In this document: piece by piece, positions 1-5,884 of the stretch
Numbering within the stretch: the stretch's first letter is position 1
How the letters are laid out: the number at the start of each line of letters is the position of its first letter
Program-made: the position numbers and the translations under genes
The notes under the pieces: generated by a model
What the model was told of the DNA's origin: nothing
What the model saw: the letters and a program-made list of their open reading frames with translations, nothing else
Database searches by the model: none
NCBI GenBank assembly: GCA_011523315.1
Contig: WTHE01000622.1
Location: forward strand, 1-8,593
Direction of reading: 5' to 3'
Origin: Candidatus Binatota bacterium
GTDB taxonomy: Bacteria; Desulfobacterota; Binatia; Bin18
DNA: 8,593 nucleotides

Positions 1-832
1 GGACACTCGCGTTGGCAATCAGCACGACCGTACCGTCCGGCTTGGCCAGCCACACAAAGGCGGCGGTTCTGTCGGGCTCGTCCTCCAGACGACCCAGCTC
101 GACGCCGTGCGCAATGACCGTATCGTTCTCCCATACCGGGTTGGTGAACTTCACATCCATCCGCCCGCTGCGCAGCCAGGCCGTGCCGTAGCGCTCTTCG
201 AGAATATGGCCGGCGTAGGCCATGGTCATTCGCCCGCCAACCACCACGTTGCGAAAACCGAGCTTCAGCGATGCCTCACGGTCGGTGTGGTAGTTCACGT
301 CGCCGCCAAAGAAGCGGTCGCACATGTCCAGCGTAATCGTGCGCTCCAGCGAGCCGAACGGTTCGCCCTGGGGCACGTTGAACTTCCGGGCGCCCGGCTT
401 CGCCTTGGGGTCGCGAAACTGGAGTTCGCCGGACTGCTGGTCGAGCAGAAAGCTCTGGTGGTGTTGGCTGCGCAGGACAAGCCCGCCCGCCTCGTCGTGC
501 AGCTCAACGGCGTACTGCACGACCCTGCGGTCACGGCGCTGATAGATATCGGCAATGTGGCCGCTGGTCTCATACTCGTGTCCGACGTGCAGCGGGGCGA
601 ACAGTTCCCACTCCTGGCGCATCCACAGATGGCCGAAGTGGTTGCTGAAACAGATCTGATCGAAATAGCCGTTGTCCGTGCCGCTGGCCAGCATGGAGGG
701 CACCCCGACTGCGGCGTCGAGGTCCAGACCCTGGCAATAATCGTCCAGGGCCTCCTGGCTGACCGGAAAGCTCCTCCGCTCCAGCACTTTTCCGACATAC
801 GGCTCAGACGTAACCGTTGGTGTCTCGCTCAT
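1..832 (-). CDS. MaoC-like double-hotdog dehydratase/thioesterase family protein (3' end outside window)
   Basis: My translation of the minus strand from the ATG at 832-830 stays open for 277 codons to the window edge, so only the last few residues and the stop are missing. The protein has two hotdog-like halves. The second half carries D178-x-N-x-H182-x-D184 followed by a GF..VVVGGRM stretch (residues 192-202), which resembles the hydratase-2 motif of MaoC/R-specific enoyl-CoA hydratases. The missing end probably completes a short C-terminal strand, since the last visible residues (VLIANASV) look like the terminal strand of this family. The start is well supported: an AAAGGAGGAG Shine-Dalgarno lies about 6 nt upstream. 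A role in hydrating an enoyl-CoA, or in a related acyl-CoA or mesaconyl-type reaction, is inferred from the family. No acyl-CoA dehydrogenase or CoA ligase is visible nearby to fix the substrate. Confidence is high for the family and low for the reaction. Confidence 0.85.
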   Translation of the reverse strand, partial: MSETPTVTSEPYVGKVLERRSFPVSQEALDDYCQGLDLDAAVGVPSMLASGTDNGYFDQICFSNHFGHLWMRQEWELFAPLHVGHEYETSGHIADIYQRRDRRVVQYAVELHDEAGGLVLRSQHHQSFLLDQQSGELQFRDPKAKPGARKFNVPQGEPFGSLERTITLDMCDRFFGGDVNYHTDREASLKLGFRNVVVGGRMTMAYAGHILEERYGTAWLRSGRMDVKFTNPVWENDTVIAHGVELGRLEDEPDRTAAFVWLAKPDGTVVLIANASV

Positions 833-1151
833 CGCACTCCTCCTTTCGGCGGCTCTCAGTGTGTCAAACAACGCCTCCGTCTGCAATTCCGCGATAAGGG
901 ATACCCCGTTTCAGGTAGCGTCTCACTTTGCGTTTCTTTCCTGGAAGAGAATCATCCTGCTCAGAAATCCCCCTGCGCTTCGCGCTTCCCCCTTTGTCAA
1001 AGGGGGACTGAGGGGGATTTTCCCGGCGTGAGTGCTTGGGTAAGAGAGGGTCGCTGTGGGCTATGCAGGGCGAGCATTCCTAGACTGAGACAGCGGCCCG
1101 ATTGGGTCGGCTTGCAAAACCGCAGTGCTCGTGTTTGGGTGTCGGGCCTGT
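833..1151. other. Intergenic region between divergent genes, with one palindromic repeat
   Basis: About 300 bases separate the leftward MaoC gene from the rightward transporter gene. The stretch holds the MaoC Shine-Dalgarno (around 838-847 on the minus strand) and repeat copy 1 (965-1035). I see no convincing sigma70 -35/-10 pair for either gene. I looked for a preQ1 riboswitch ahead of the queuosine-precursor transporter and found no match to the compact type I pattern. The open plus-strand frame across this region (107-1162) is antisense to the MaoC gene over most of its length and looks non-coding. Confidence 0.6.
965..1035 (-). repeat. Dispersed palindromic repeat, copy 1
   Basis: A 71 bp nested palindrome. 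Outer arms AAATCCCCCT (965-974) and AGGGGGATTT (1011-1020) enclose an inner hairpin, CCCCCTTT (988-995) with AAAGGGGG (999-1006). Its reverse complement aligns with 3252-3326 with about four substitutions and four gap positions. It is a small non-coding REP/MITE-like element; no transposase is encoded. The match continues about 15 bp past the outer arm (to 1035), so the repeated unit is larger than the palindrome alone. It lies between divergent genes, so it is unlikely to act as a terminator for either of them. Confidence 0.85.
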
Positions 1152-1850
1152 ATGCAAGATGAGCAAGATGAGCCCGTCGCCTCGACCTGGTCGGTCCATT
1201 CCAGCTATGTCTTCTATTCCTTTTTGGCCGGTATTTTTCTCACCTCGCTGACCCTGGGCAATGTCGTCGGCATCACCAAGTTTGTCGATCTGGGCTGGTT
1301 CGTGATTCCGGCCGGCCTGCTGGCCTATCCGTTTACCTTTCTGGCCACCGACCTGATCAGCGAACTGTACGGCCGCCGCCGAGCCCAGGCGCTGGTGTGG
1401 GTCGGCCTGTGCATGAACCTCTTCATGCTGTTCCTGATGTGGTTCGGTCACACGCTGCCGGATGCGTCCGGGGTGTCGGGCGCCAGCGCCACGTTTGAGC
1501 AGGTGTACGCGTTCATGAAGCCGAATGTGGTGGCGTCGATGATCGCCTATCTGGTCGCCCAGTCGGTTGATGTCCAGCTGTTTCACTTCTGGAGGACGCT
1601 GACCCGAGGACGCCATCTGTGGCTGCGCAACAACGGCTCGACGCTGCTGAGCCAGCTCGTCGACACGGTCCTGATTTCGTTCGTGTTGTACGCCTCGGGC
1701 GGGCTCGGCAGCCAGATCGACTCGGTGGCCAAGCTGATCCCCTTGGTCTTATCGTCCTACGCCTTCAAGTGTGTCTTTGCCGTGTTGGACACGCCGCTGT
1801 TCTACCTCGGCGTCTATGTGCTGCGCGAGCGGCTGCCCAGCGTCGACTAG
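1152..1850 (+). CDS. yhhQ: Queuosine precursor transporter, YhhQ/QPT family (DUF165)
   Basis: An integral membrane protein with about six hydrophobic segments. Family hallmarks are the FLATDLISELYGRRRA segment, the DVQLFHFWR segment, and STLLSQLVDTVL with its conserved Asp; all are recognisable against E. coli YhhQ. That family imports the 7-deazaguanine precursors preQ0/preQ1 across the inner membrane for tRNA queuosine synthesis. The role here is inferred by family. The start is uncertain. The frame is open from a GTG at 1125 (241 aa), but neither GTG 1125 nor ATG 1152 has a strong ribosome binding site. I prefer ATG 1152 (232 aa) because the nine extra residues are Cys-rich and unlike a membrane-protein N-terminus. 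The gene stands alone, with no queuosine synthesis gene nearby. It converges on the glycosyltransferase gene with a two-hairpin element between them. Confidence 0.88.
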   Translation: MQDEQDEPVASTWSVHSSYVFYSFLAGIFLTSLTLGNVVGITKFVDLGWFVIPAGLLAYPFTFLATDLISELYGRRRAQALVWVGLCMNLFMLFLMWFGHTLPDASGVSGASATFEQVYAFMKPNVVASMIAYLVAQSVDVQLFHFWRTLTRGRHLWLRNNGSTLLSQLVDTVLISFVLYASGGLGSQIDSVAKLIPLVLSSYAFKCVFAVLDTPLFYLGVYVLRERLPSVD

Positions 1851-1876
1851 GGCAATTCACCATTAGGTGTAGCCGT

Positions 1877-1949
1877 GTAGGTCGGGTTAGCCGGAGGCGT
1901 AACCCGACATTCCGTACTTGTCGGATTACGCTCCGCTAATCCGACCTAC
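1877..1949. repeat. Two-hairpin palindromic element between convergent genes
   Basis: A 73 bp hyphenated palindrome made of two similar hairpins in inverted orientation. Hairpin 1 is GTCGGGTTA (1881-1889) pairing with TAACCCGAC (1900-1908). Hairpin 2 is GTCGGATTA (1920-1928) pairing with TAATCCGAC (1937-1945). The outer ends GTAGGTC (1877-1883) and GACCTAC (1943-1949) also pair, so the whole unit can fold as one long arm. It sits 26 bp after the transporter stop and 6 bp beyond the glycosyltransferase stop. It could therefore serve as a bidirectional transcription end or RNA-stability element, although neither side has a T-run typical of an intrinsic terminator. The sequence type (GTAGGTCGGGTTA...) is one I recognise as a recurrent intergenic repeat in many bacterial genomes. 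Confidence 0.85.
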
Positions 1950-1955
1950 TACAGC

Positions 1956-2654
1956 CTATCGGGAAACGCGCCAGGGGCGGCGCTCAGGCCGTTGCTGGTC
2001 GGCCCACTCCTGGTAGCGGGCGATCCGCAGGCTGTCGGGCGTTTCGTGCAGACAGTAGGTGGTCGGGGTCCGAAAGGTGGCAACCTTGAAGCGCTGTCGG
2101 GCTCTGGTCCACAGGTCGAGATCTTCCCCATAGTTGAGGTCGCCGAAGCCGCCCAGGGCTAGAAACACGTCGCGTCTGCCAAACAGGGTCCCGCCGATAA
2201 TACAGTCGGACAGCCGGACCAGCCGCTGGGGGTCAAAGAAATCGACCGTCCAGTCTTTACCCAGGACGCGCACCCCGCCCTGCACCAGGTCGAGTCGGTG
2301 ACGGCGCAACAGGCTGAGCCGCGTTTCCAGATGCTTGGGGAGATACTCGTCGTCACTGTCCAGACAGGCGATATACTGCCCGCGGGCGTGTTGAATGCCG
2401 AGATTGCGGGCGGCGCCAACGCCGTGATTGGTCTGGTGCAGATAGCGGATCCGGGACGTTTTGTACTGCCAGTCCTGCACGACCTCGGCCGTGTTGTCGG
2501 TGCTGCCGTCGTCAATGACGATCAGCTCCCAGTCGCTGAAGGTCTGGGCCAGAACCGAGCGCAGGCTACGGGGCAGCAGGTGAGCGCGCTCAAAGGTCGG
2601 CAGGATGACCGAGATGCACGGCGCGGCCGCGGCTGAGATCGTTTCCCCCTCCAT
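1956..2654 (-). CDS. Family 2 glycosyltransferase (GT-A fold)
   Basis: A 232-residue protein with a typical GT2 layout. The beta-strand SVILPTFERAHLLPRSLRSV occupies residues 15-34, nucleotide-binding DDGS is at 48-51, and the NHGVGAARNLGI motif is at 76-87. The metal-binding DxD-type motif is DSDDE (99-103), and GED (176-178) supplies the likely catalytic base. The core is compact, with no C-terminal membrane segment, so it is probably a soluble or peripheral transferase moving a sugar from a nucleotide-sugar to a glycan or lipid acceptor; donor and acceptor are unknown. The ATG at 2654 has only a weak GGGGA-type ribosome binding site. It lies 38 bp downstream of the VOC stop, so the two may be co-transcribed, although no functional link is evident. 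No other polysaccharide genes flank it. Confidence 0.9.
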   Translation of the reverse strand: MEGETISAAAAPCISVILPTFERAHLLPRSLRSVLAQTFSDWELIVIDDGSTDNTAEVVQDWQYKTSRIRYLHQTNHGVGAARNLGIQHARGQYIACLDSDDEYLPKHLETRLSLLRRHRLDLVQGGVRVLGKDWTVDFFDPQRLVRLSDCIIGGTLFGRRDVFLALGGFGDLNYGEDLDLWTRARQRFKVATFRTPTTYCLHETPDSLRIARYQEWADQQRPERRPWRVSR

Positions 2655-2692
2655 AGCGGTTCCCCGTCTGAAAACGCGGTCTGACCGATCTC

Positions 2693-3145
2693 CTAGTGAT
2701 AATCCCCGGCCGGGTTGAAGCCGGCACCGTCGGCGAAAATTCCCTTGCCCGGCACGTAGTTGACCTCCAGGCGGGTGCCGACCGGGTCTTCAAACAACAC
2801 CGAGTAATAGCCCGGTGCCCACGGCCCTTCCTCGGGCGGGTGAACGACGGTGGCGTGCTGGTCCTGGAGGAAGGCGTAGACCTGGTCAACGTCCTCCCGG
2901 CTGCGGGCTCGAAAGCTCAGGTGGTGCAGGCCGACGCTGTTCTGGACAAAGCGGTCCTGGGCATGGGCGTCGTCGCAGCGGCTCACACCGAGCGCGGTCC
3001 GACCGCCGACATAGTAGATCATGTCCTCGCCGCTGAAGGCTTGCTTGAGGCCCAGAAAGGGCAGCAGCGCCTCGTAAAAGCTCCGGCAGCGGTCCCAGTC
3101 ACTCACTGTCAGGATGACGTGGGCCATCCCGTTGACTTCGATCAT
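2693..3145 (-). CDS. VOC (glyoxalase/bleomycin-resistance/dioxygenase) fold protein
   Basis: A 150-residue single-module VOC protein. The first beta-strand unit is MAHVILTVSDWDRCRSFYEA (residues 7-26). The second begins at GLHHLSFRARS (72-82) and ends with FEDPVGTRLEVNYVPGKG (118-135). Candidate metal ligands at the usual VOC positions are H9, H74 or H75, and E127. The ATG at 3145 is backed by a GGAGGGA Shine-Dalgarno about 3-5 nt upstream. Family members range from glyoxalases and epimerases to ring-cleaving dioxygenases and resistance proteins, so no substrate can be assigned. It is the first gene of a leftward pair with the glycosyltransferase. A second, divergent VOC protein lies at 3918-4289; the two are not recent duplicates. 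Confidence 0.85.
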   Translation of the reverse strand: MIEVNGMAHVILTVSDWDRCRSFYEALLPFLGLKQAFSGEDMIYYVGGRTALGVSRCDDAHAQDRFVQNSVGLHHLSFRARSREDVDQVYAFLQDQHATVVHPPEEGPWAPGYYSVLFEDPVGTRLEVNYVPGKGIFADGAGFNPAGDYH

Positions 3146-3251
3146 GCTCCCTCCCGACCCGGTTTCGATACCACACTCGGCCCGGGATTGGTAGGCGTAA
3201 CAAGCCTGGGCGGTGTGTCAGGCTGCAAAGGCTTGACTCGTTCTGAGTGCG

Positions 3252-3326
3252 GCACCCGCGCCGGAAAAATCCCCCTCAGTCCCCCTTTTGGCAAAGGGGG
3301 AAGCGCGCGCCAGCGCAGGGGGATTT
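3252..3326 (+). repeat. Dispersed palindromic repeat, copy 2 (inverted relative to copy 1)
   Basis: A 75 bp element aligning with the reverse complement of 965-1035. It has a few substitutions, one extra T in the central hairpin and a 3-base expansion in the GCGCG segment. It shares the outer AAATCCCCCT / AGGGGGATTT arms and the inner CCCCCTTTT...AAAGGGGG hairpin. The two copies lie in opposite orientation about 2.2 kb apart and bracket the transporter, glycosyltransferase and first VOC genes. No target-site duplication is obvious. Confidence 0.85.
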
Positions 3327-3349
3327 GTAGGGGGTGGAGAGGCGTCCTC

Positions 3350-3378
3350 GTAGGGGCGGGTTTGAAACCCGCCTCTAC
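3350..3378. repeat. 29 bp near-perfect palindrome
   Basis: Arms GTAGGGGCGGGTTT (3350-3363) and AAACCCGCCTCTAC (3365-3378) pair at 13 of 14 positions around a single central G. I recognise this GTAGGGGCGGGTTTGAAACC-type unit as one of the short palindromes scattered between genes in many environmental bacterial genomes. It is unrelated in sequence to the other two repeat types here. It lies 24 bp after repeat copy 2 and directly ahead of the broken toxin-antitoxin remnant. Confidence 0.75.
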
Positions 3379-3452
3379 CGCTCGGGCTGGAACCCGACGA
3401 GGTGTTCGGGACCGTGCGGGACATGACGCCGGGACGTGACATCGAGCTGTGA
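3366..3452 (+). pseudogene. Possible C-terminal tail of an antitoxin gene
   Basis: The frame here ends LEPDEVFGTVRDMTPGRDIEL and then TGA (3450-3452), 3 bases before the GTG of the PIN-domain remnant. That is the usual antitoxin-toxin spacing. Going upstream, the frame is closed by TGA at 3363-3365 inside the 29 bp palindrome, and no N-terminal DNA-binding domain can be found. The reading is that the palindrome, or a deletion joined to it, removed the 5' part of a VapB/Phd-like antitoxin. This rests on position and on the look of the tail only. Chance open frame is the main alternative. Confidence 0.3.
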
Positions 3453-3455
3453 GCC

Positions 3456-3608
3456 GTGGAATACCTGCCGGACACCAATATCGTCTCGGAACCGCTACGG
3501 CCGCAACCGTCCGCCAGCATCATGCGCGAATTGCGGACGCATGAGAGCGTGTCGGCGATCCCGGCGCCGGTCTGGCATGAGTTGCGTTTCGGCTGCACCC
3601 GGCGATAA
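3456..3608 (+). pseudogene. Truncated PIN-domain (VapC-like) toxin remnant
   Basis: A 50-codon frame from GTG 3456 to TAA 3606-3608 reads as the N-terminus of a VapC-type PIN ribonuclease. It has YLPDTNIVSE with the first catalytic Asp (D6), then SVSAIPAPVWHELRFGC with the second acidic residue (E42). Family members are about 125-140 aa. The later acidic residues (the second half of the PIN active site) are absent, and no continuation appears in the other two plus frames before the next gene, so the 3' part was lost by deletion rather than by a simple frameshift. The product should be inactive as a nuclease. Intact VapC cleaves RNA and is paired with a VapB antitoxin, of which only a possible tail is left upstream. 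Confidence 0.7.
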
Positions 3609-3671
3609 AGCCTATCTTCTGGTAGCACGGCCACAAAGCGTCTATAAGTGTTGATCTATAGAGCATGAGCC

Positions 3672-3971
3672 ATGAAAGAAACACCCGAGATGTGGGCAAA
3701 GGGGAACTCGGCTAAGGCGAGGCAGATGTGGGCCGAGTACCAACACCAGCACGACCTCTCTGACCGCTCAGGGCAGACGGCGGGGATAGATCCACGCAGC
3801 GGGCGTATCTGGTTTGGTGAATCGGTCCGAGACATCATCGCTCAAAGAGACGCCGAAGGGCTGACCTCGCCCTTGTTTTTCGAGCGGGTCGGCTCAAAAG
3901 CCTACTATCGCAAGGGTTCAGGCCGGGGTGAGCGGGGCGCACAGCTCCAGGGCGTGGCCGTCCGGGTCTGA
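3672..3971 (+). CDS. Small uncharacterised protein
   Basis: A 99-residue frame from ATG 3672. Residues 1-82 look like a real soluble domain. An amphipathic, charged N-terminus (AKARQMWAEYQHQHDLSDR) is followed by GQTAGIDPRSGRIWFGESVRDIIAQ and then LTSPLFFERVGSKAYYRKG. The GIDP.SGR.WFGES segment and closing FF.RVGS..Y.RKG resemble a family of small conserved hypothetical proteins I have seen annotated without function. The last ~15 residues (RGERGAQLQGVAVRV) lie antisense to the 3' end of the VOC gene at 3918-4289, giving a 54 bp tail-to-tail overlap. They are probably an extension past an original stop. The Shine-Dalgarno is poor. The first ~60 bp upstream are AT-richer than the surroundings. 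It adjoins the toxin remnant, but I see no evidence that it is an antitoxin. Confidence 0.65.
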   Translation: MKETPEMWAKGNSAKARQMWAEYQHQHDLSDRSGQTAGIDPRSGRIWFGESVRDIIAQRDAEGLTSPLFFERVGSKAYYRKGSGRGERGAQLQGVAVRV

Positions 3972-4289
3972 GAAGTAGGCCGACTTGGCCGGCATCCAGT
4001 CGTGGGTCACCGGGCCTTCGACGCTAATGCCTCTATCACGCAGGGTGGCCACGGCCCGCTCCAGATCGGCCTCATGAACGGTGAAGGCCAGGTGCTGGGG
4101 CGCCCAGTCCTGGGGGTCTTCCTGAAGCACGATCATGCCGGCCTGTCCGCCGACCCGCAGGAACAGCCATTTGCGGGCCTCGTCCCGCAGACCGACTTCG
4201 AGATCCAGCGTTTCGCAGTAAAAGGCTTCGGCTTGGGCCAGATTCTTTACTCGAAGGGCAAGCTCGTACAGTCCTTGAATCCCGAGCAT
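3918..4289 (-). CDS. VOC (glyoxalase/bleomycin-resistance) fold protein, last gene of the DUF35-thiolase cluster
   Basis: A 123-residue single-module VOC protein. The first unit is GLYELALRVKNLAQAEAFYC (residues 6-25); the second begins PQHLAFTVHEADLERAV (64-80) and closes with YFSDPDGHALELCAP (105-119). Likely metal ligands by position are E9 (where most relatives have His), H66 and E115. The frame also allows an ATG at 4307. I choose 4289 because a GGGAGGAGA Shine-Dalgarno sits 5-6 nt upstream of it, while 4307 falls 3 bp after the thiolase stop and lacks a site. It is 21 bp downstream of the thiolase and so almost certainly in the same transcript. That suggests it acts on a substrate or product of the thiolase reaction, for example as an epimerase, lyase or dioxygenase. 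The specific reaction is unknown. Confidence 0.85.
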   Translation of the reverse strand: MLGIQGLYELALRVKNLAQAEAFYCETLDLEVGLRDEARKWLFLRVGGQAGMIVLQEDPQDWAPQHLAFTVHEADLERAVATLRDRGISVEGPVTHDWMPAKSAYFSDPDGHALELCAPLTPA

Positions 4290-4310
4290 GGTTCTCTCCT
4301 CCCGCATGTT

Positions 4311-5465
4311 TCAGGTCGCATCCCGTTGCAGCACATGGACCGCGCACACCGCGCCAACGCCGACCATGTGGGCCAGGCCGGTCCGAGCGTTCGGCTGCTG
4401 GCGGACGCCGGCCTCGCCCCGCAGCTGACGGGTCAGCTCGACAATCTGGCCGGCTCCGGTCGGCCCGATCGGATGGCCCATGGCCAGCAGCCCGCCGGAC
4501 GGGCTGACCGCGCAGCGCCCGCCAATATCCAGCCCGCCGCTCTCCAGCAGCCCGGCCGCCCCGCCCTCGGCGCACAGGCCCATGGCTTCGACGTACAGCA
4601 GCTCCTCAATGCTGAACGCATCGTGGAGTTCGATGACGTCGAGATCGGCCGGCGTGATACCGGCCTCGTCATACCCCTGGGCGACGGTCTCGCGGGTCAG
4701 CTCGGCGTCGAAGTTTGCGGCCCCGCTGTACACCCGCTCGGTCCGCAGGGTCGAGGCCACAACCCGGACGGCTCTGGCCCGGTCGATGCCCAGCCGTTCG
4801 ATGGCCTCGGCCGAGGCGACAATGACCGCAGCCGCGCCCTCGCCAACCGGGCAGCACTGCAAGCGGGTCAGTGAGCCGGAGATGGACGGGCCGGCCAGGA
4901 CTTCTGCCAGGCTGCGCTCCTGCTGCCGCTGGGCATACGGGTTGTTGGCTCCGTTACGGTGGTTTTTGACCGCCACCGCAGCAATCGTCTCCGGGCCGAT
5001 CCCGTAGCGGTGCATATAGGCGTTGGCCAGCAGGGCAAAATGGGTAAAGGGCACCGCGCGTGCGCCAACCAGATCCGCCACCCCGGCCTTGCGTGAGGCC
5101 AGACGCAGCCCCTCGGGCTTATCCACCCCCATGGCCAGGACGACATCGCTCACCCCGCCGGCCACCTCCAGACAGGCCTGACGAAAAGCCGAGGAGCCCG
5201 AGGCCGAGGCGTTCTCAACCTGGGTCATGGGAATGCCGGTCGTGCCGAGGTGGCGCAGCATGATCCGGGTCGGGGCAATGCCCAGCTGAGCCGTGCCGTT
5301 GTACACCGCCTCGACGCTCGGCCAGTCGATACCGGCGTCGTCCAGCGCCGCCCGAACCGCAGTCAGACCCAGTTCCACGTAGGCGGTGTCACTCTTGTGC
5401 TGATAGCGGTGCAGGCCCGTCCCGACCACATACACCGGACGCAGGTCTCGTAATACTTTGCCCAT
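4311..5465 (-). CDS. SCP2-type thiolase-superfamily protein with Ser at the nucleophile position
   Basis: A 384-residue protein, full length for the SCP-x/lipid-transfer-protein branch of thiolases. The N-terminal half contains VENASASGSSAFRQA (residues 83-97). The usual nucleophilic Cys of the VENAC.SGSSA motif is Ser87, encoded by TCG at 5207-5205. The C-terminal half keeps ELHDAFS with H281, GHPIGPTGAGQ with H331, and GVGAVCAVHVL with C374. Classical thiolases need the Cys to form the acyl-enzyme, so normal beta-ketoacyl-CoA thiolysis is doubtful. The neighbouring DUF35 partner points to an Ltp2-like acyl-CoA aldol cleavage or another repurposed reaction. The ATG at 5465 overlaps the DUF35 TGA by one base (TGATG), indicating translational coupling. 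The VOC gene follows after 21 bp. Confidence is high for the family, low for the reaction. Confidence 0.9.
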   Translation of the reverse strand: MGKVLRDLRPVYVVGTGLHRYQHKSDTAYVELGLTAVRAALDDAGIDWPSVEAVYNGTAQLGIAPTRIMLRHLGTTGIPMTQVENASASGSSAFRQACLEVAGGVSDVVLAMGVDKPEGLRLASRKAGVADLVGARAVPFTHFALLANAYMHRYGIGPETIAAVAVKNHRNGANNPYAQRQQERSLAEVLAGPSISGSLTRLQCCPVGEGAAAVIVASAEAIERLGIDRARAVRVVASTLRTERVYSGAANFDAELTRETVAQGYDEAGITPADLDVIELHDAFSIEELLYVEAMGLCAEGGAAGLLESGGLDIGGRCAVSPSGGLLAMGHPIGPTGAGQIVELTRQLRGEAGVRQQPNARTGLAHMVGVGAVCAVHVLQRDAT

Positions 5466-5884
5466 CAGGTCGCCTCGACTTTCGGGGTTTTTTCAAACCG
5501 GAGTTCGGTCCGTGCGTTGCCGTCAGCATCTGAATCGGTGGAGACGAGGACCGCCCGCACCCGATCTCCGAGCGACAGCTTGGCGTCGGTCGGACAGGTC
5601 ATCAGGGCTCGGATGGTGGGGCCGTCGTCCAGGCTGATTGAGGCAACGGTGAAGGGGGTTGGCGTGTTCGGGTCGTGGTGGACGTGGACGGTTGCGCTGG
5701 CCTGCACCACGCCGCTGCCGGCCAACAGCCGGGGCTCGATCTGCCCGGCAGCCGCTCCGCACGACTCACAGCTGTAGGCGTGGGGCGGGAAGAAGGTATA
5801 GCCGCAGGCGCGGCAGCGCTTGGCGCACAGCCGGGGCGGCTGGGCAGCGTCGGTGGTATACAGCTGGGGGCGGGCAGAGGCCAT
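5465..5884 (-). CDS. Zn-ribbon/OB-fold protein (DUF35, ChsH2/acyl-CoA-associated type)
   Basis: A 139-residue protein with the two parts of this family. The N-terminal rubredoxin-like zinc ribbon has C24-x2-C27 and C39-x2-C42, separated by GYTFFPPHAYS. The following OB-fold strands run from about residue 50 to 130 (VVQASATVHVHH, FTVASISLDDGPTIRALM, GDRVRAVLV). Such proteins are obligate partners of SCP2-type thiolases and aldolases, where they help bind the CoA substrate; some occur as the C-terminal domain of ChsH2 in steroid side-chain degradation. Here it is a stand-alone protein encoded directly upstream of, and coupled to, the thiolase, so a heteromeric complex is likely. ATG 5884 has a GGAGGA Shine-Dalgarno about 8 nt upstream. 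It is the first gene of the leftward unit. Confidence 0.9.
   Translation of the reverse strand: MASARPQLYTTDAAQPPRLCAKRCRACGYTFFPPHAYSCESCGAAAGQIEPRLLAGSGVVQASATVHVHHDPNTPTPFTVASISLDDGPTIRALMTCPTDAKLSLGDRVRAVLVSTDSDADGNARTELRFEKTPKVEAT

Larger units (their letters stand above)
3146..3455. other. Repeat-rich intergenic region
   Basis: About 310 bases with no intact gene. In order it holds about 100 bp upstream of the VOC gene, in which I see no clear promoter. Next are repeat copy 2 (3252-3326), a 29 bp palindrome (3350-3378), and a short open tail ending in TGA at 3450-3452 that may be the remnant of an antitoxin gene. The clustering of two different palindromic elements beside a broken toxin gene suggests repeated insertion or deletion here. 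Confidence 0.6.

Noticed and set aside
1036..1151. preQ1 riboswitch ahead of the queuosine-precursor transporter
   Set aside because: I looked for the short type I pattern (a C/G stem, a loop and an A-rich tail) and found no convincing match near the start codon.
107..1162. 351-codon plus-strand open frame
   Set aside because: It lies antisense to the MaoC gene and then runs through a palindromic repeat. It has low-complexity composition and no recognisable domain; long antisense frames are expected in GC-rich DNA.
965..3378. CRISPR array
   Set aside because: The repeats are different palindromes in different orientations with no regular spacing, and no cas gene is present.
4002..4874. 290-codon plus-strand open frame
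   Set aside because: It is antisense to the VOC and thiolase genes, which have clear family motifs and ribosome binding sites. The translation is Gln/Gly/Ala-rich shadow sequence.
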